A stretch of 64,000 nucleotides of DNA from RGIG5612 sp963589005 (GTDB taxonomy: Bacteria > Bacillota > Clostridia > Lachnospirales > Lachnospiraceae): positions 1 through 64,000 of the forward strand of contig CAVAJR010000010.1 in assembly GCA_963589005.1 (NCBI GenBank). The letters are read 5' to 3'. How positions within the stretch are numbered: the stretch's first letter is position 1; each line of letters opens with the position of its first letter. A program made the translations under genes and the position numbers. The notes under the pieces are model-generated. The model had not been told where the DNA came from and made no database searches. It worked only from the letters and a program-made list of their open reading frames with translations. Of the stretch, positions 1 through 7,939 are shown piece by piece.

Positions 1-578
1 CTAATAAGTCGGCCGGTATAATAAAAAATATAACTTCCGGATTATTTTATAAGATTGTTAATAAAATATCTGATCAGGCTCATTTAGAGGAAAATGCTTC
101 GGACTTTTTTGCGATAAGCAATCATGTGGCAGATGTGCTCAGAAATAATTACAGAGAAAAAGTGCGTTTTTTAAGAGGGTATGTGCAAAATGTGGGCTTT
201 AAAAAGACAACATTAGAATATACAGCAGGTATAAGAGCAGGCGGCGAAAGTCACTATAGTATAAGATCACTTATTAAATTATGCGTAAATACCATAGTCA
301 GCTTTTCGGATTTTCCGCTCAAGTTGGGTCTTTTAGCCGGTCTTTTAAGCGCAGTGGCAACTGTAGTGATGTTTATATGCACATTGTGTACAAAGGGAAC
401 GGATGCGGCAGGAGTCAATACCATTATTACAGTTATGTGCTTATTTTTTACTGTACTGTTTGTGATGATGGGAGTAGTAGGGGAATATTTGAGTGTAATA
501 TTTACTGAAATAAAGCAAAGGCCTATATATATAGTCGGACAAACAATAAATATAGACGGCGGATACCCTGAAAGTTGA
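1..578 (+). CDS. Glycosyltransferase family 2 C-terminal part (GtrB/DPM1-like), 5' truncated by the window edge
   Basis: The reading frame is open from the first bases, so this is the 3' end of a longer gene whose catalytic GT-A domain lies outside the window. About 190 residues remain. A cytoplasmic tail resembling the end of the GT2 domain (YREKVRFLRGYV) is followed by two hydrophobic segments, one starting FPLKLGLLAGLL and one containing VMCLFFTVLFVMMGVVGEYL. This two-helix anchor ending in IKQRPIYIV is typical of undecaprenyl-phosphate or dolichol-phosphate glycosyltransferases of the GtrB/DPM1 type, which load a sugar onto a lipid carrier at the inner face of the membrane. Family assignment is fairly sure. 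The sugar and acceptor are unknown. Confidence 0.8.
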   Translation, partial: NKSAGIIKNITSGLFYKIVNKISDQAHLEENASDFFAISNHVADVLRNNYREKVRFLRGYVQNVGFKKTTLEYTAGIRAGGESHYSIRSLIKLCVNTIVSFSDFPLKLGLLAGLLSAVATVVMFICTLCTKGTDAAGVNTIITVMCLFFTVLFVMMGVVGEYLSVIFTEIKQRPIYIVGQTINIDGGYPES

Positions 579-585
579 TAAAAAA

Positions 586-649
586 GTTACAAAATAATGT
601 AAAATATTAAAAAAGTGTTACAAAAACACTGTACAAATAGTTACAAAAT
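586..649 (+). repeat. Three direct copies of GTTACAAAA upstream of the NlpC/P60 gene
   Basis: GTTACAAAA occurs at 586-594, 617-625 and 640-648, with starts 31 and 23 bp apart, in the AT-rich gap before the secreted NlpC/P60 gene. The copies overlap TGTWA-type half-sites (for example TGTAAA at 598 and TGTTAT at 651). They may be regulator half-sites or promoter elements. The spacing does not match the 5-bp spacer of a WalR box. Confidence 0.4.
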
Positions 650-702
650 GTGTTATATTACCTCGGAAGGTTATTTTAGTGATTAAAAAAGAGGTAATTT
701 TT

Positions 703-2091
703 ATGAAAAGAAAAAACGACCGATCAGCTAAGGTTGTATTAGTGACATCGTCAATAGTAACAATTCTGGTAGGTGTTTCCGTATTTTCATTATACTCACT
801 GAGTAAAGGTGACGAAGGTGACACCTTGTCTATTGAAACTGAAGAATCAGTTGAATCAACGAATAGTAAATTGCTCAGCAAGATGGATGAGAGTGCAGAT
901 GTTGTGGTGGCCAATGCTGCACCTGTTGAAGAAGCAGCATCAGCTGCAGAAACAATTGTATCAGAATATTCACAGCCATTGGCTGTACTTGCAGTAACAA
1001 GTACAACTGTTGATTCAATTGAAGTTCCTGGTTCGGATAATTATGCAGAACCAGTTGCATCTGTTGCTTCGGTGCAGACGACTGATTTTGTGCAGGACAC
1101 AATGGTTGATGCAGTAGTGTATGAAGAACCTGTGTACCAGGAAACCGCTGATTACACATCATATGAAGATACAGCCGTGTATGAAGAAACCGCCGAGTTC
1201 AGTTATTCGGATGAAAGTTACACAGAGCCAAGTTATGCAGAATATGCGTGGGATGATTCATCTGAAAATGAGACAGAAATCGTTGTTGTCGACAGTGTTG
1301 TAGAAGAAACAGAATCCTATGATGCTGATGGTGAGTGGGTATATGATTATGACACAGAAGAGTGGGTCTATGTATATTATAACGATACAGATGGCAGCTC
1401 AGATTATTCATATGATCAGGAAGACACATCGGAAGACTGGACCGGCGATGGCGGCGAGTGGGTATACGATTACGACATAGAAGAGTGGGTCTATGTATAT
1501 AATAATGATACCAACGACAGCTCAGATGACTCATATGACCAGGAAGATACATCGGACGATTGGACAGATGATGGCGGAGAGTGGGTATACGATTATGATA
1601 TAGAAGAGTGGGTATACGTATATAACAATGATACCGACGACAGTATTGATGAATCGTATGACCAAGAAGACACATCAGAAGACTGGACAGACGATAGCGA
1701 TTCATACGACTACGATGATTCGTATGACAATTCATTAGGACAGCAGATTGTTAATTATGCCATGAACTTTGTTGGATATACGCCGTATGTGTGGGCAGGC
1801 AGATCGCTTGACAGCGGCACAGACTGTTCAGGTTTTGTAAATCTGATTTATGCAGACTTTGGTATTTATTGCTCAGCGGCATCATTAGCATATGACGGAT
1901 CAAGCTTCGGATATATTATCAGTCAGGATGAACTTCAGCCGGGTGATATAGTAGTATATGGCGGCGGAGATCATGTAGCGATTTATGCAGGCGATGGTTA
2001 TGTCGTTCATTGCTCAAGTCCGGAGAACGGAACTGTTTACTGGAACATGTATTACAGATCGGACATTAGCTGGTTCTTAAGGGTTCTGTAA
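703..2091 (+). CDS. Secreted NlpC/P60 peptidoglycan endopeptidase with three acidic 41-residue tandem repeats
   Basis: This is a 462-residue exported cell-wall hydrolase. The start at 703 is chosen because GAGGT at 691-695 sits 7 nt upstream; a GTG at 679 lacks such a site. Residues 1-30 hold a basic N-terminus and one hydrophobic stretch (VVLVTSSIVTILVGVSVFSL), a signal or anchor. A long Ser/Thr/Glu/Asp-rich linker follows, then three 41-residue repeats (about 210-332) with the motif GEWVYDYDxEEWVYVY, and a C-terminal NlpC/P60 domain (about 345-462). The catalytic set is visible: Cys in TDCSGF, His in DHVAIY and a third polar residue in VVHCSS. The family cleaves D-Glu/DAP-type peptide bonds in peptidoglycan. 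The repeats are acidic and Trp/Tyr-rich, perhaps wall- or surface-interacting, but not a family I can name. Confidence 0.88.
   Translation: MKRKNDRSAKVVLVTSSIVTILVGVSVFSLYSLSKGDEGDTLSIETEESVESTNSKLLSKMDESADVVVANAAPVEEAASAAETIVSEYSQPLAVLAVTSTTVDSIEVPGSDNYAEPVASVASVQTTDFVQDTMVDAVVYEEPVYQETADYTSYEDTAVYEETAEFSYSDESYTEPSYAEYAWDDSSENETEIVVVDSVVEETESYDADGEWVYDYDTEEWVYVYYNDTDGSSDYSYDQEDTSEDWTGDGGEWVYDYDIEEWVYVYNNDTNDSSDDSYDQEDTSDDWTDDGGEWVYDYDIEEWVYVYNNDTDDSIDESYDQEDTSEDWTDDSDSYDYDDSYDNSLGQQIVNYAMNFVGYTPYVWAGRSLDSGTDCSGFVNLIYADFGIYCSAASLAYDGSSFGYIISQDELQPGDIVVYGGGDHVAIYAGDGYVVHCSSPENGTVYWNMYYRSDISWFLRVL
1330..1698 (+). repeat. Three tandem 123-bp in-frame repeats
   Basis: Units begin at 1330, 1453 and 1576, each at the codon for the Gly of GEWVYDYD. 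Each is 123 bp (41 codons), with only a few substitutions between units. The last unit diverges at its 3' end (SDSYDYDD). Such repeats are prone to copy-number change by slippage or recombination. Confidence 0.9.
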
Positions 2092-2121
2092 TCAATAAAA
2101 ATTAATAATAATTAAATTAGG

Positions 2122-2163
2122 GCGGGTGTGAAATGTAGACTTTTCACACCTGCTTTGAAGTTT
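2122..2163 (+). terminator. Rho-independent terminator after the NlpC/P60 gene
   Basis: A 12-bp stem pairs 2122-2133 with 2142-2153 (one G-T wobble; arm sequence TTTCACACCTGC on the 3' side) around an 8-nt loop. A short T-rich stretch follows. It separates the NlpC/P60 gene from hpf. Confidence 0.65.
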
Positions 2164-2183
2164 TGGATAAAAAAATCATCAGA

Positions 2184-2215
2184 TTGCTATCCCCCATATT
2201 CTATGCTATTATAAT
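2184..2215 (+). promoter_or_regulatory. Probable promoter of hpf
   Basis: TTGCTA at 2184-2189 is followed after 17 nt by TATTAT at 2207-2212, which overlaps a perfect TATAAT at 2210-2215. Transcription would start about 25 nt before the hpf ATG. The exact -10 register is ambiguous. Confidence 0.5.
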
Positions 2216-2245
2216 CATACTCAGTGTACGAAAGGGGTGAATTAC

Positions 2246-2779
2246 ATGAAGTACGTTATCACAGGCAGAAATCTTGATATTACTGAGAGCATTAAGACAG
2301 CAGTTGATGAGAAGATCACTAAGCTGGGAAGGTACTTTGCACCGGAAGTGGTAGCTCAGGTAACAATGAGCGTGGAGAAGAACCGCCAGAAGGTTGAGGT
2401 TACGATTCCTGTTAAGGGAGACATAATAAGGGCTGAGAGCGAGAACTCAGATATGTATGTTTCACTTGATCTGGTTGTCAGGGCAATTGAGGTTCAGCTT
2501 AAGAAATACCGCAAGAAGATCATTGACCGTTACCAGACAGCAGGCGTTGACTTCGCAGATGAATATATGGACTCAGAGGCAGTTGAGGAAGAACCGGAGA
2601 TTAAGATCGTTAAGAAGAAGACCTTCGATTTTAAGCCGATGGATCCTGAGGAGGCATGTATGCAGATGGATCTGCTGGGACATGATTTCTTCGTATTTAC
2701 AAATGCAGATACTAATCAGATAAATGTCGTATATAAACGTAAAAATGATACATATGGCCTCATCGGACCAGAGTTCTGA
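2246..2779 (+). CDS. hpf: Ribosome hibernation promoting factor, long form
   Basis: A 177-residue protein with the two-domain layout of long HPF. The N-terminal S30AE/YfiA-type domain (about 1-100, starting MKYVITGRNLDITESIK) binds between head and body of the 30S subunit. After a charged linker, the C-terminal domain (about 120-177) carries FDFKPMDPEEACMQMDLLGH and ends in DTYGLIGPEF, typical of the dimerisation module that joins two 70S particles into an inactive 100S dimer in stationary phase. The ATG at 2246 is preferred over GTG 2237 because AAAGGGG lies just upstream. The gene has its own promoter and terminator, and its place just before secA is common in Firmicutes. Confidence 0.95.
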   Translation: MKYVITGRNLDITESIKTAVDEKITKLGRYFAPEVVAQVTMSVEKNRQKVEVTIPVKGDIIRAESENSDMYVSLDLVVRAIEVQLKKYRKKIIDRYQTAGVDFADEYMDSEAVEEEPEIKIVKKKTFDFKPMDPEEACMQMDLLGHDFFVFTNADTNQINVVYKRKNDTYGLIGPEF

Positions 2780-2801
2780 TAGAATATTCACTATTAAAAT
2801 G

Positions 2802-2833
2802 ACATCAGCGCTTTAACGGCGCTGATGTTTTAG
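2802..2833 (+). terminator. Rho-independent terminator of hpf
   Basis: A perfect 10-bp stem, ACATCAGCGC (2802-2811) with GCGCTGATGT (2819-2828), has a 7-nt loop and is followed by TTT. Confidence 0.8.
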
Positions 2834-2959
2834 AATACGACACGGATGTTAATTACAGGAGACATTCATACAACCGACAGATTTAACTGTAGGTGAAGTC
2901 AGACAGATATGAGCCTTTTATTAAGATAGGGCGTATAGGAAATAGACTATAGAATATAA

Positions 2960-3520
2960 ATGGATAAGAAAATTGTACTGATATTATTAACCGTAGTATT
3001 TATAGCAGCGGCAGCGACATCTCCGGAGCTGGAGCTGGTTGTGATGGCAAATGAATCTCAGATCAATGCACAGATATGCCTTGAAGAGGATTCATCAGAT
3101 CTTGAAAATACTAAGACCAATAATGATCAAGTTGAAAATAAATATGAAGCACAAGCCCCGGCGGTCAGAACTGCAGCCAATGATAGTAGAAATGAAGTTG
3201 CAGCAGTAGATGCTACGGCTGCGGCTGAGCCAGGGACTCAAGTGAAATCTGCTGCAGGCAATATTGAAAGTGAAGCTGCTGAGACAACAGATACGAGAGT
3301 TAAGGAAGCTGAGAATAAGAAGATCAAACAAGCTTATGGCGACAATGACGGAACATCCATGGATGCATTTTGTCCGAAGCAGAGTTTGACTCTTGATATA
3401 GACACGGGATTTTATTATGTTAATTTGCCGGCTGATGTGAAGGCCGGCTGGATAAAAATCGGAAGCACATGGAATTATTTTGACACATCTGGAAGAATGT
3501 TTACCGTAAGGCTGATTTAA
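2960..3520 (+). CDS. Small secreted protein with one C-terminal cell-wall-binding-type repeat
   Basis: A 186-residue protein of unknown function. Residues 1-20 form a signal-peptide-like start (MDKKIVLILLTVVFIAAAAT). Residues 30-130 are low-complexity, rich in Ala/Glu/Thr/Asn and probably disordered. The C-terminus contains GWIKIGSTWNYFDTSGRM, which matches the Trp/aromatic/Gly pattern of choline-binding-type cell-wall repeats (CW_binding_1). Such proteins normally carry several repeats, and here only one precedes the stop, so the gene may be a shortened remnant. No good ribosome binding site lies within 15 nt of the ATG. The TATAGA/TAGAAT bases at 2948-2955 could make this a leaderless gene, but no clear -35 is present. 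Confidence 0.6.
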   Translation: MDKKIVLILLTVVFIAAAATSPELELVVMANESQINAQICLEEDSSDLENTKTNNDQVENKYEAQAPAVRTAANDSRNEVAAVDATAAAEPGTQVKSAAGNIESEAAETTDTRVKEAENKKIKQAYGDNDGTSMDAFCPKQSLTLDIDTGFYYVNLPADVKAGWIKIGSTWNYFDTSGRMFTVRLI

Positions 3521-3541
3521 ACAAAACATACAATATAATAG

Positions 3542-3570
3542 TTGCACATGCGTGTTTAATAAAATATAAT
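3542..3570 (+). promoter_or_regulatory. Probable secA promoter
   Basis: TTGCAC at 3542-3547, a 17-nt spacer and a perfect TATAAT at 3565-3570. The predicted start is near 3577, giving a leader of about 74 nt before the secA ATG. Confidence 0.65.
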
Positions 3571-3583
3571 AAACAAGATTGTG

Positions 3584-3614
3584 TACAGAGCGGGAAGAAT
3601 CCTTGTGCTCTGTA
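3584..3614 (+). promoter_or_regulatory. Hairpin in the secA leader
   Basis: TACAGAGC (3584-3591) pairs with GCTCTGTA (3607-3614) around a 15-nt loop inside the predicted secA 5' leader. It lacks a T-run, so it is not a terminator. A role in translation or mRNA stability is possible but unproven. Confidence 0.4.
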
Positions 3615-3650
3615 TATATGATGTTTACAACAAGCCAACAGGAGGCACAG

Positions 3651-6365
3651 ATGAGTTTTATAAATAAAATATTCGGAAATAGTTCTTCAAGGGAGATCAA
3701 GAAGATCCAGCCCTTAGTTAATAAAATTATCGCATTAAAACCACAGATGGAAGCGCTGACAGATGAGCAGCTGCAGCATAAGACAGTAGAATTCAAGGAG
3801 CGACTGGCCAATGGTGAGACCCTTGATGATATTTTAGTTGACGCTTATGCAACTGTCAGGGAAGCTACAAGGCGTGTACTGGGAACAGAGCATTATCCTG
3901 TACAGCTGATGGGCGGCATTATCCTTCATCAAGGACGTATTGCAGAAATGAAAACCGGTGAAGGCAAGACACAGACCTGTCTTCTTCCTGCATATTTAAA
4001 TGCACTGACAGGCAAGGGCGTTCATATCGTAACAGTTAACGATTACCTGGCTAACCGTGATGCTGAGTGGATGGGACAGGTGCATAGGTTCTTAGGACTT
4101 ACCGTAGGCTGTGTTCTTAACTCAATGGAAACCAGCGAGCGTCAGGCAGCATATAATTGCGACATTACCTATATTACCAATAATGAACTGGGATTTGACT
4201 ACTTAAGGGACAACATGGTTGTTCAGAAGGAAAAACAGGTACAGCGAGGACTGGTATTTGCCATCGTCGATGAGGTTGACTCTGTACTTATTGATGAGGC
4301 CAGAACGCCTCTTATTATCAGTGGTCAGTCAGCCAAATCAACTAAGCTGTATGAACTGGCAGATATTTTGGCTAAACAGTTAGTCAAAGGTGAGGCCAAG
4401 GAATTATCCAAGATGGATGTAATCATGCATGAAGACATCGAGGAAACGGGTGATTTCGTTGTAAATGAGAAGGAAAAGATCGTTAACCTTACTGAAGAAG
4501 GCGTTAAGAAGGTTGAGGATTTCTTCAAGATTGAGAACCTTGCAGATCCTGAAAACCTTGAGATTCAGCACCATATCATACTTGCGCTCAGAGCACACAA
4601 CCTGATGTTCAGAGACCAACAATATGTTGTTAAGGATGATCAGATCCTGATCGTTGATGAATTTACCGGACGTATCATGCCGGGCAGACGTTATTCAGAC
4701 GGTCTGCACCAGGCTATTGAAGCTAAGGAACATGTTAAGGTTAAGAGAGAGAGCAAGACTCTGGCAACTATAACATTCCAGAATTTCTTCAACAAATACC
4801 AGAAGAAAGCGGGCATGACAGGTACTGCCAAGACAGAAGAAAACGAGTTCCAGAATATTTACGGTATGGATGTTGTGGAGATCCCTACAAACCTTCCTGT
4901 TATCCGTAAGGATCTGGAAGATGCCGTATATAAGACCAAAAAGGAAAAATATAATGCAGTTGTTAATGAAATTGTAAAGGCGCATGAAAATGGACAGCCT
5001 GTTTTGGTAGGTACGATTACAATTGAAACATCAGAGCTGCTGTCATCAATGCTTAAGAAGAGAGGCATCAAGCATAACGTACTTAATGCCAAATATCACG
5101 AGCTTGAAGCACAGATCGTTGCAGAGGCAGGACAGCACGGAGCCGTTACAATTGCAACTAACATGGCTGGTCGTGGTACCGATATTAAGCTGGATCCGGA
5201 GGCCAAGGCAGCAGGCGGTCTTAAGATCATAGGAACAGAACGTCACGAGTCCCGTCGTATTGACAACCAGCTGCGTGGACGAAGCGGACGACAGGGAGAT
5301 CCGGGAGAGTCCAGATTCTATATTTCTCTGGAAGACGATCTGATGAGACTGTTCGGTTCAGAGAGACTTATGAGCATCTTCAATACATTAGGTGTTGCAG
5401 AAGGCGAAGAGATTCAGCATAAGATGCTGTCAAATGCAATTGAAAGAGCTCAGACCAAGATTGAAAATAACAACTTCGGCATCAGAAAGAACCTGCTTGA
5501 ATATGACCAAGTAATGAATGATCAGAGAGAGATCATCTATGCAGAAAGAGATCGTGTGTTAAATGGCGAATCTATGCGTAAGTCTATTCTGGAGATGATC
5601 AATGCAGATGTTCAGAGATTCGTAGGAGCAGCAATCGTAGACGATACAGCTGTTTCAGAATGGGATATGCTCTCATTTAACGAAATGTATATGCCGGTAT
5701 TCCCTACATCAGGTCCTGTAGAAATTGCAGGAACCAAGGAAGCTGAAGCAGCAGAAGAGAAGGCTAAGGCAGATGCAGCTAAGAAACAGGCAGAGATTGC
5801 TATGCAGGCATCCCTTAATCCTGAGATGGCTGCATTGCAGATCAAGGTTCTTCCTAAGCTTCCTTATCTGGTTGAGGCAAATGGCAATTACAAGAAGTCT
5901 GACTTGCTTGAGGATGTAACAAAGCACAGTATTGAACTGTATGAAACCAAAGAAAAACAATTTCCTTCAGAGGAGCAGCTGCGTGAGGTTGAGCGTGTTG
6001 TCCTGCTGAGAGTCATTGACAGACATTGGATGAATCACATTGATGATATGGAACAGCTCCGTCAGGGTATCGGTCTTGCAGCTTACGGACAGAAGGATCC
6101 GTTGGTTGAATATAAGATGCAGGGATTCGGAATGTTCGATGATATGATCGCTTCGATACAGGAGGAAACAGTTAAAACAATGTTCAGCCTCAGAATCGAG
6201 CAGAAGATTGAAAGAAAACAGGTTGCACAGCCTATGGCAACCAATAAGGATGATTCGCTGGCTAAGGCTCCTAAAAAGAGAACTGACGACAAGGTATATC
6301 CAAATGATCCATGCCCATGCGGCAGCGGCAAGAAATATAAGCAGTGCTGCGGTCGTAAAGCCTGA
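3651..6365 (+). CDS. secA: Preprotein translocase ATPase subunit SecA
   Basis: A 904-residue motor that pushes unfolded preproteins through SecYEG using ATP. The ATG at 3651 follows GGAGG at 3641-3645; an upstream in-frame start at 3579 lacks support. Visible landmarks are Walker A (TGEGKTQT, about residue 105), the DEAD-like motif with IVDEVDSVLIDEART, the preprotein cross-linking region, MTGTAKTE, and the second nucleotide-binding fold with ATNMAGRGTDIKL and QLRGRSGRQGDPG. The helical scaffold follows, with a variable Ala/Lys/Glu-rich insert around residues 700-730. A C-terminal zinc tail PCPCGSGKKYKQCC (SEC-C motif) contacts SecB-like partners, ribosome or lipid. Length is normal for Clostridia. 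The gene is monocistronic, ending at a strong terminator. Confidence 0.98.
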   Translation: MSFINKIFGNSSSREIKKIQPLVNKIIALKPQMEALTDEQLQHKTVEFKERLANGETLDDILVDAYATVREATRRVLGTEHYPVQLMGGIILHQGRIAEMKTGEGKTQTCLLPAYLNALTGKGVHIVTVNDYLANRDAEWMGQVHRFLGLTVGCVLNSMETSERQAAYNCDITYITNNELGFDYLRDNMVVQKEKQVQRGLVFAIVDEVDSVLIDEARTPLIISGQSAKSTKLYELADILAKQLVKGEAKELSKMDVIMHEDIEETGDFVVNEKEKIVNLTEEGVKKVEDFFKIENLADPENLEIQHHIILALRAHNLMFRDQQYVVKDDQILIVDEFTGRIMPGRRYSDGLHQAIEAKEHVKVKRESKTLATITFQNFFNKYQKKAGMTGTAKTEENEFQNIYGMDVVEIPTNLPVIRKDLEDAVYKTKKEKYNAVVNEIVKAHENGQPVLVGTITIETSELLSSMLKKRGIKHNVLNAKYHELEAQIVAEAGQHGAVTIATNMAGRGTDIKLDPEAKAAGGLKIIGTERHESRRIDNQLRGRSGRQGDPGESRFYISLEDDLMRLFGSERLMSIFNTLGVAEGEEIQHKMLSNAIERAQTKIENNNFGIRKNLLEYDQVMNDQREIIYAERDRVLNGESMRKSILEMINADVQRFVGAAIVDDTAVSEWDMLSFNEMYMPVFPTSGPVEIAGTKEAEAAEEKAKADAAKKQAEIAMQASLNPEMAALQIKVLPKLPYLVEANGNYKKSDLLEDVTKHSIELYETKEKQFPSEEQLREVERVVLLRVIDRHWMNHIDDMEQLRQGIGLAAYGQKDPLVEYKMQGFGMFDDMIASIQEETVKTMFSLRIEQKIERKQVAQPMATNKDDSLAKAPKKRTDDKVYPNDPCPCGSGKKYKQCCGRKA

Positions 6366-6384
6366 CTGAAAATACAAAACCATG

Positions 6385-6420
6385 CAGGGCAGATTTATCT
6401 GCCCTGTTGCTTTATTTTTT
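6385..6420 (+). terminator. Strong Rho-independent terminator of secA
   Basis: CAGGGCAGAT (6385-6394) pairs with ATCTGCCCTG (6397-6406), followed by TTGCTTTATTTTTT. Confidence 0.9.
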
Positions 6421-6597
6421 AGACAACTAAGAGTACGTATATAGTGCTTGCTATTGTGTGGCTAACCATAGTCCGCTGTAAGAATGAAGTAGGCGTGCGT
6501 AATCATGGATAATTACATTTTGCTGATGTTAATGTTATGTGTTTAGTGCAGAGTGGTTATGTGAACTCAAGCAGCGGTTATTGATCGGAGGCAATGA

Positions 6598-7707
6598 ATG
6601 GTATTATTAGACCAATATAAATATGATCTTCAGCAGTATGCACCTCAGATGGCAGATTTAGAGAGTGCACTGGGAAGAGAAGAGAAGGAAAAACGAATTG
6701 CAGAAATCGAGGTTCATATGAATGAACCTGGATTTTGGAATGACGGTGAGAAATCCGGAACTCTCATGAAGGAGATGAAGCTCCTTAAGGAAGAACTTAA
6801 TAATTATGATGAGCTGAAGGGTCAGTTTGAAGATCTCGGAACCCTTATAGATATGGCTATTGAGGAAAAGGACGATGATCTGACAGAGGAGATTGAAACT
6901 GAATATGCTGCATTTGTAAGCAATATAGAAGCATATAAGATCTCGACGTTGTTGTCGGGAGAATTTGACCATATGGACGCGATATTGACTCTTCATGCAG
7001 GTGCAGGCGGAACAGAGAGCTGTGACTGGGCAGGTATGTTATACAGAATGTATACTCGCTGGGCTGACAGACATAAATATTCAGTAGAGGTTCTGGATTA
7101 TCTTGACGGTGAGGAGGCAGGCATTAAGTCGGTAACTATACAGGTGTCAGGTCCTAATGCATATGGATATCTGAAATCTGAGAAGGGTGTTCACCGTTTG
7201 GTAAGGATCTCGCCATTTAATGCTGCAGGCAAGAGACAGACATCATTTGTAAGCTGCGATGTAATGCCGGATATTGAGGAAAATCTGGATGTAGAGGTAG
7301 CAGATGAGGATATCAGAATAGATACATATCGTTCATCAGGCGCCGGCGGCCAGCATATCAACAAGACCTCATCGGCCATCAGAATCACACATATACCAAC
7401 AGGTATTGTAGTTCAGTGTCAGAATGAGCGCAGCCAGTTCCAGAACAAGGACAAGGCCATGCAGATGTTGAAGGCCAAACTCTATCTTCTTAAGAAGGAA
7501 GAACAGGCCAAAAGTTTGGCAGATATCAGAGGAGATGTTACAGACATTGCCTGGGGCAACCAGATTCGTTCATATGTAATGCAGCCGTATACTATGGTCA
7601 AGGATCACAGAACCAACTGTGAAGTTGGCAATGTAGGCGCAGTATTAGATGGTGATATTGATGTATTTATGAACGAGTACCTTAAGTATATTAATAACAA
7701 GAATTAA
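6598..7707 (+). CDS. prfB: Peptide chain release factor 2, without the programmed frameshift
   Basis: A 369-residue class I release factor that recognises UGA/UAA and triggers peptidyl-tRNA hydrolysis. The SPF anticodon-like tripeptide is in VRISPFNAAG, and the catalytic GGQ is in SSGAGGQHINKTSS (about residue 250). GGAGG at 6587-6591 sits 6 nt before the ATG. Most prfB genes carry an in-frame UGA near codon 25 and need a +1 frameshift to be read. Here the equivalent stretch (ADLESALGREEKEKRI) is continuous with no CTTTGA slippery site, so autoregulation by UGA readthrough is absent. A minority of bacteria are known to have this form. Confidence 0.96.
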   Translation: MVLLDQYKYDLQQYAPQMADLESALGREEKEKRIAEIEVHMNEPGFWNDGEKSGTLMKEMKLLKEELNNYDELKGQFEDLGTLIDMAIEEKDDDLTEEIETEYAAFVSNIEAYKISTLLSGEFDHMDAILTLHAGAGGTESCDWAGMLYRMYTRWADRHKYSVEVLDYLDGEEAGIKSVTIQVSGPNAYGYLKSEKGVHRLVRISPFNAAGKRQTSFVSCDVMPDIEENLDVEVADEDIRIDTYRSSGAGGQHINKTSSAIRITHIPTGIVVQCQNERSQFQNKDKAMQMLKAKLYLLKKEEQAKSLADIRGDVTDIAWGNQIRSYVMQPYTMVKDHRTNCEVGNVGAVLDGDIDVFMNEYLKYINNKN

Positions 7708-7939
7708 TATGCTGATAAGCCAGGCGGTTTTCAAGACGGAGCGAGACATAATTGCGGAAATATTAATGTGAGCTTTTCAAAAAGTTACACTAAGCGCCAT
7801 CAGGTGTTTTAAAACGTCATTATTTCAGGCAGCAGGAATGAAAAAAGCCAGCTGAAATACCGTGATTGAATAATGGCAGGAAATGTAATAGCATTAGGAA
7901 AACACGGAAACAGACAAAAGGATAGGAGCAGGGAAAGTT

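Noticed and set aside
578..702. Possible c-di-AMP (ydaO) riboswitch upstream of the NlpC/P60 gene
   Set aside because: This riboswitch often precedes wall hydrolases, but the gap is only about 125 bp, AT-rich and lacks its conserved helices.
1199..1735. 178-codon minus-strand ORF opposite the NlpC/P60 repeats
   Set aside because: It is a shadow of the repetitive coding strand; composition is His/Arg/Cys-rich nonsense with no ribosome binding site.
3095..3811. 238-codon minus-strand ORF spanning the hypothetical gene and the secA start
   Set aside because: It crosses the secA promoter and coding start in antisense and shows no family features.
7708..7939. T-box or other leader before hom
   Set aside because: No AGGGTGG-type T-box sequence is present. 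Only a loose TATTTCAG/CTGAAATA hairpin with a 23-nt loop was seen.
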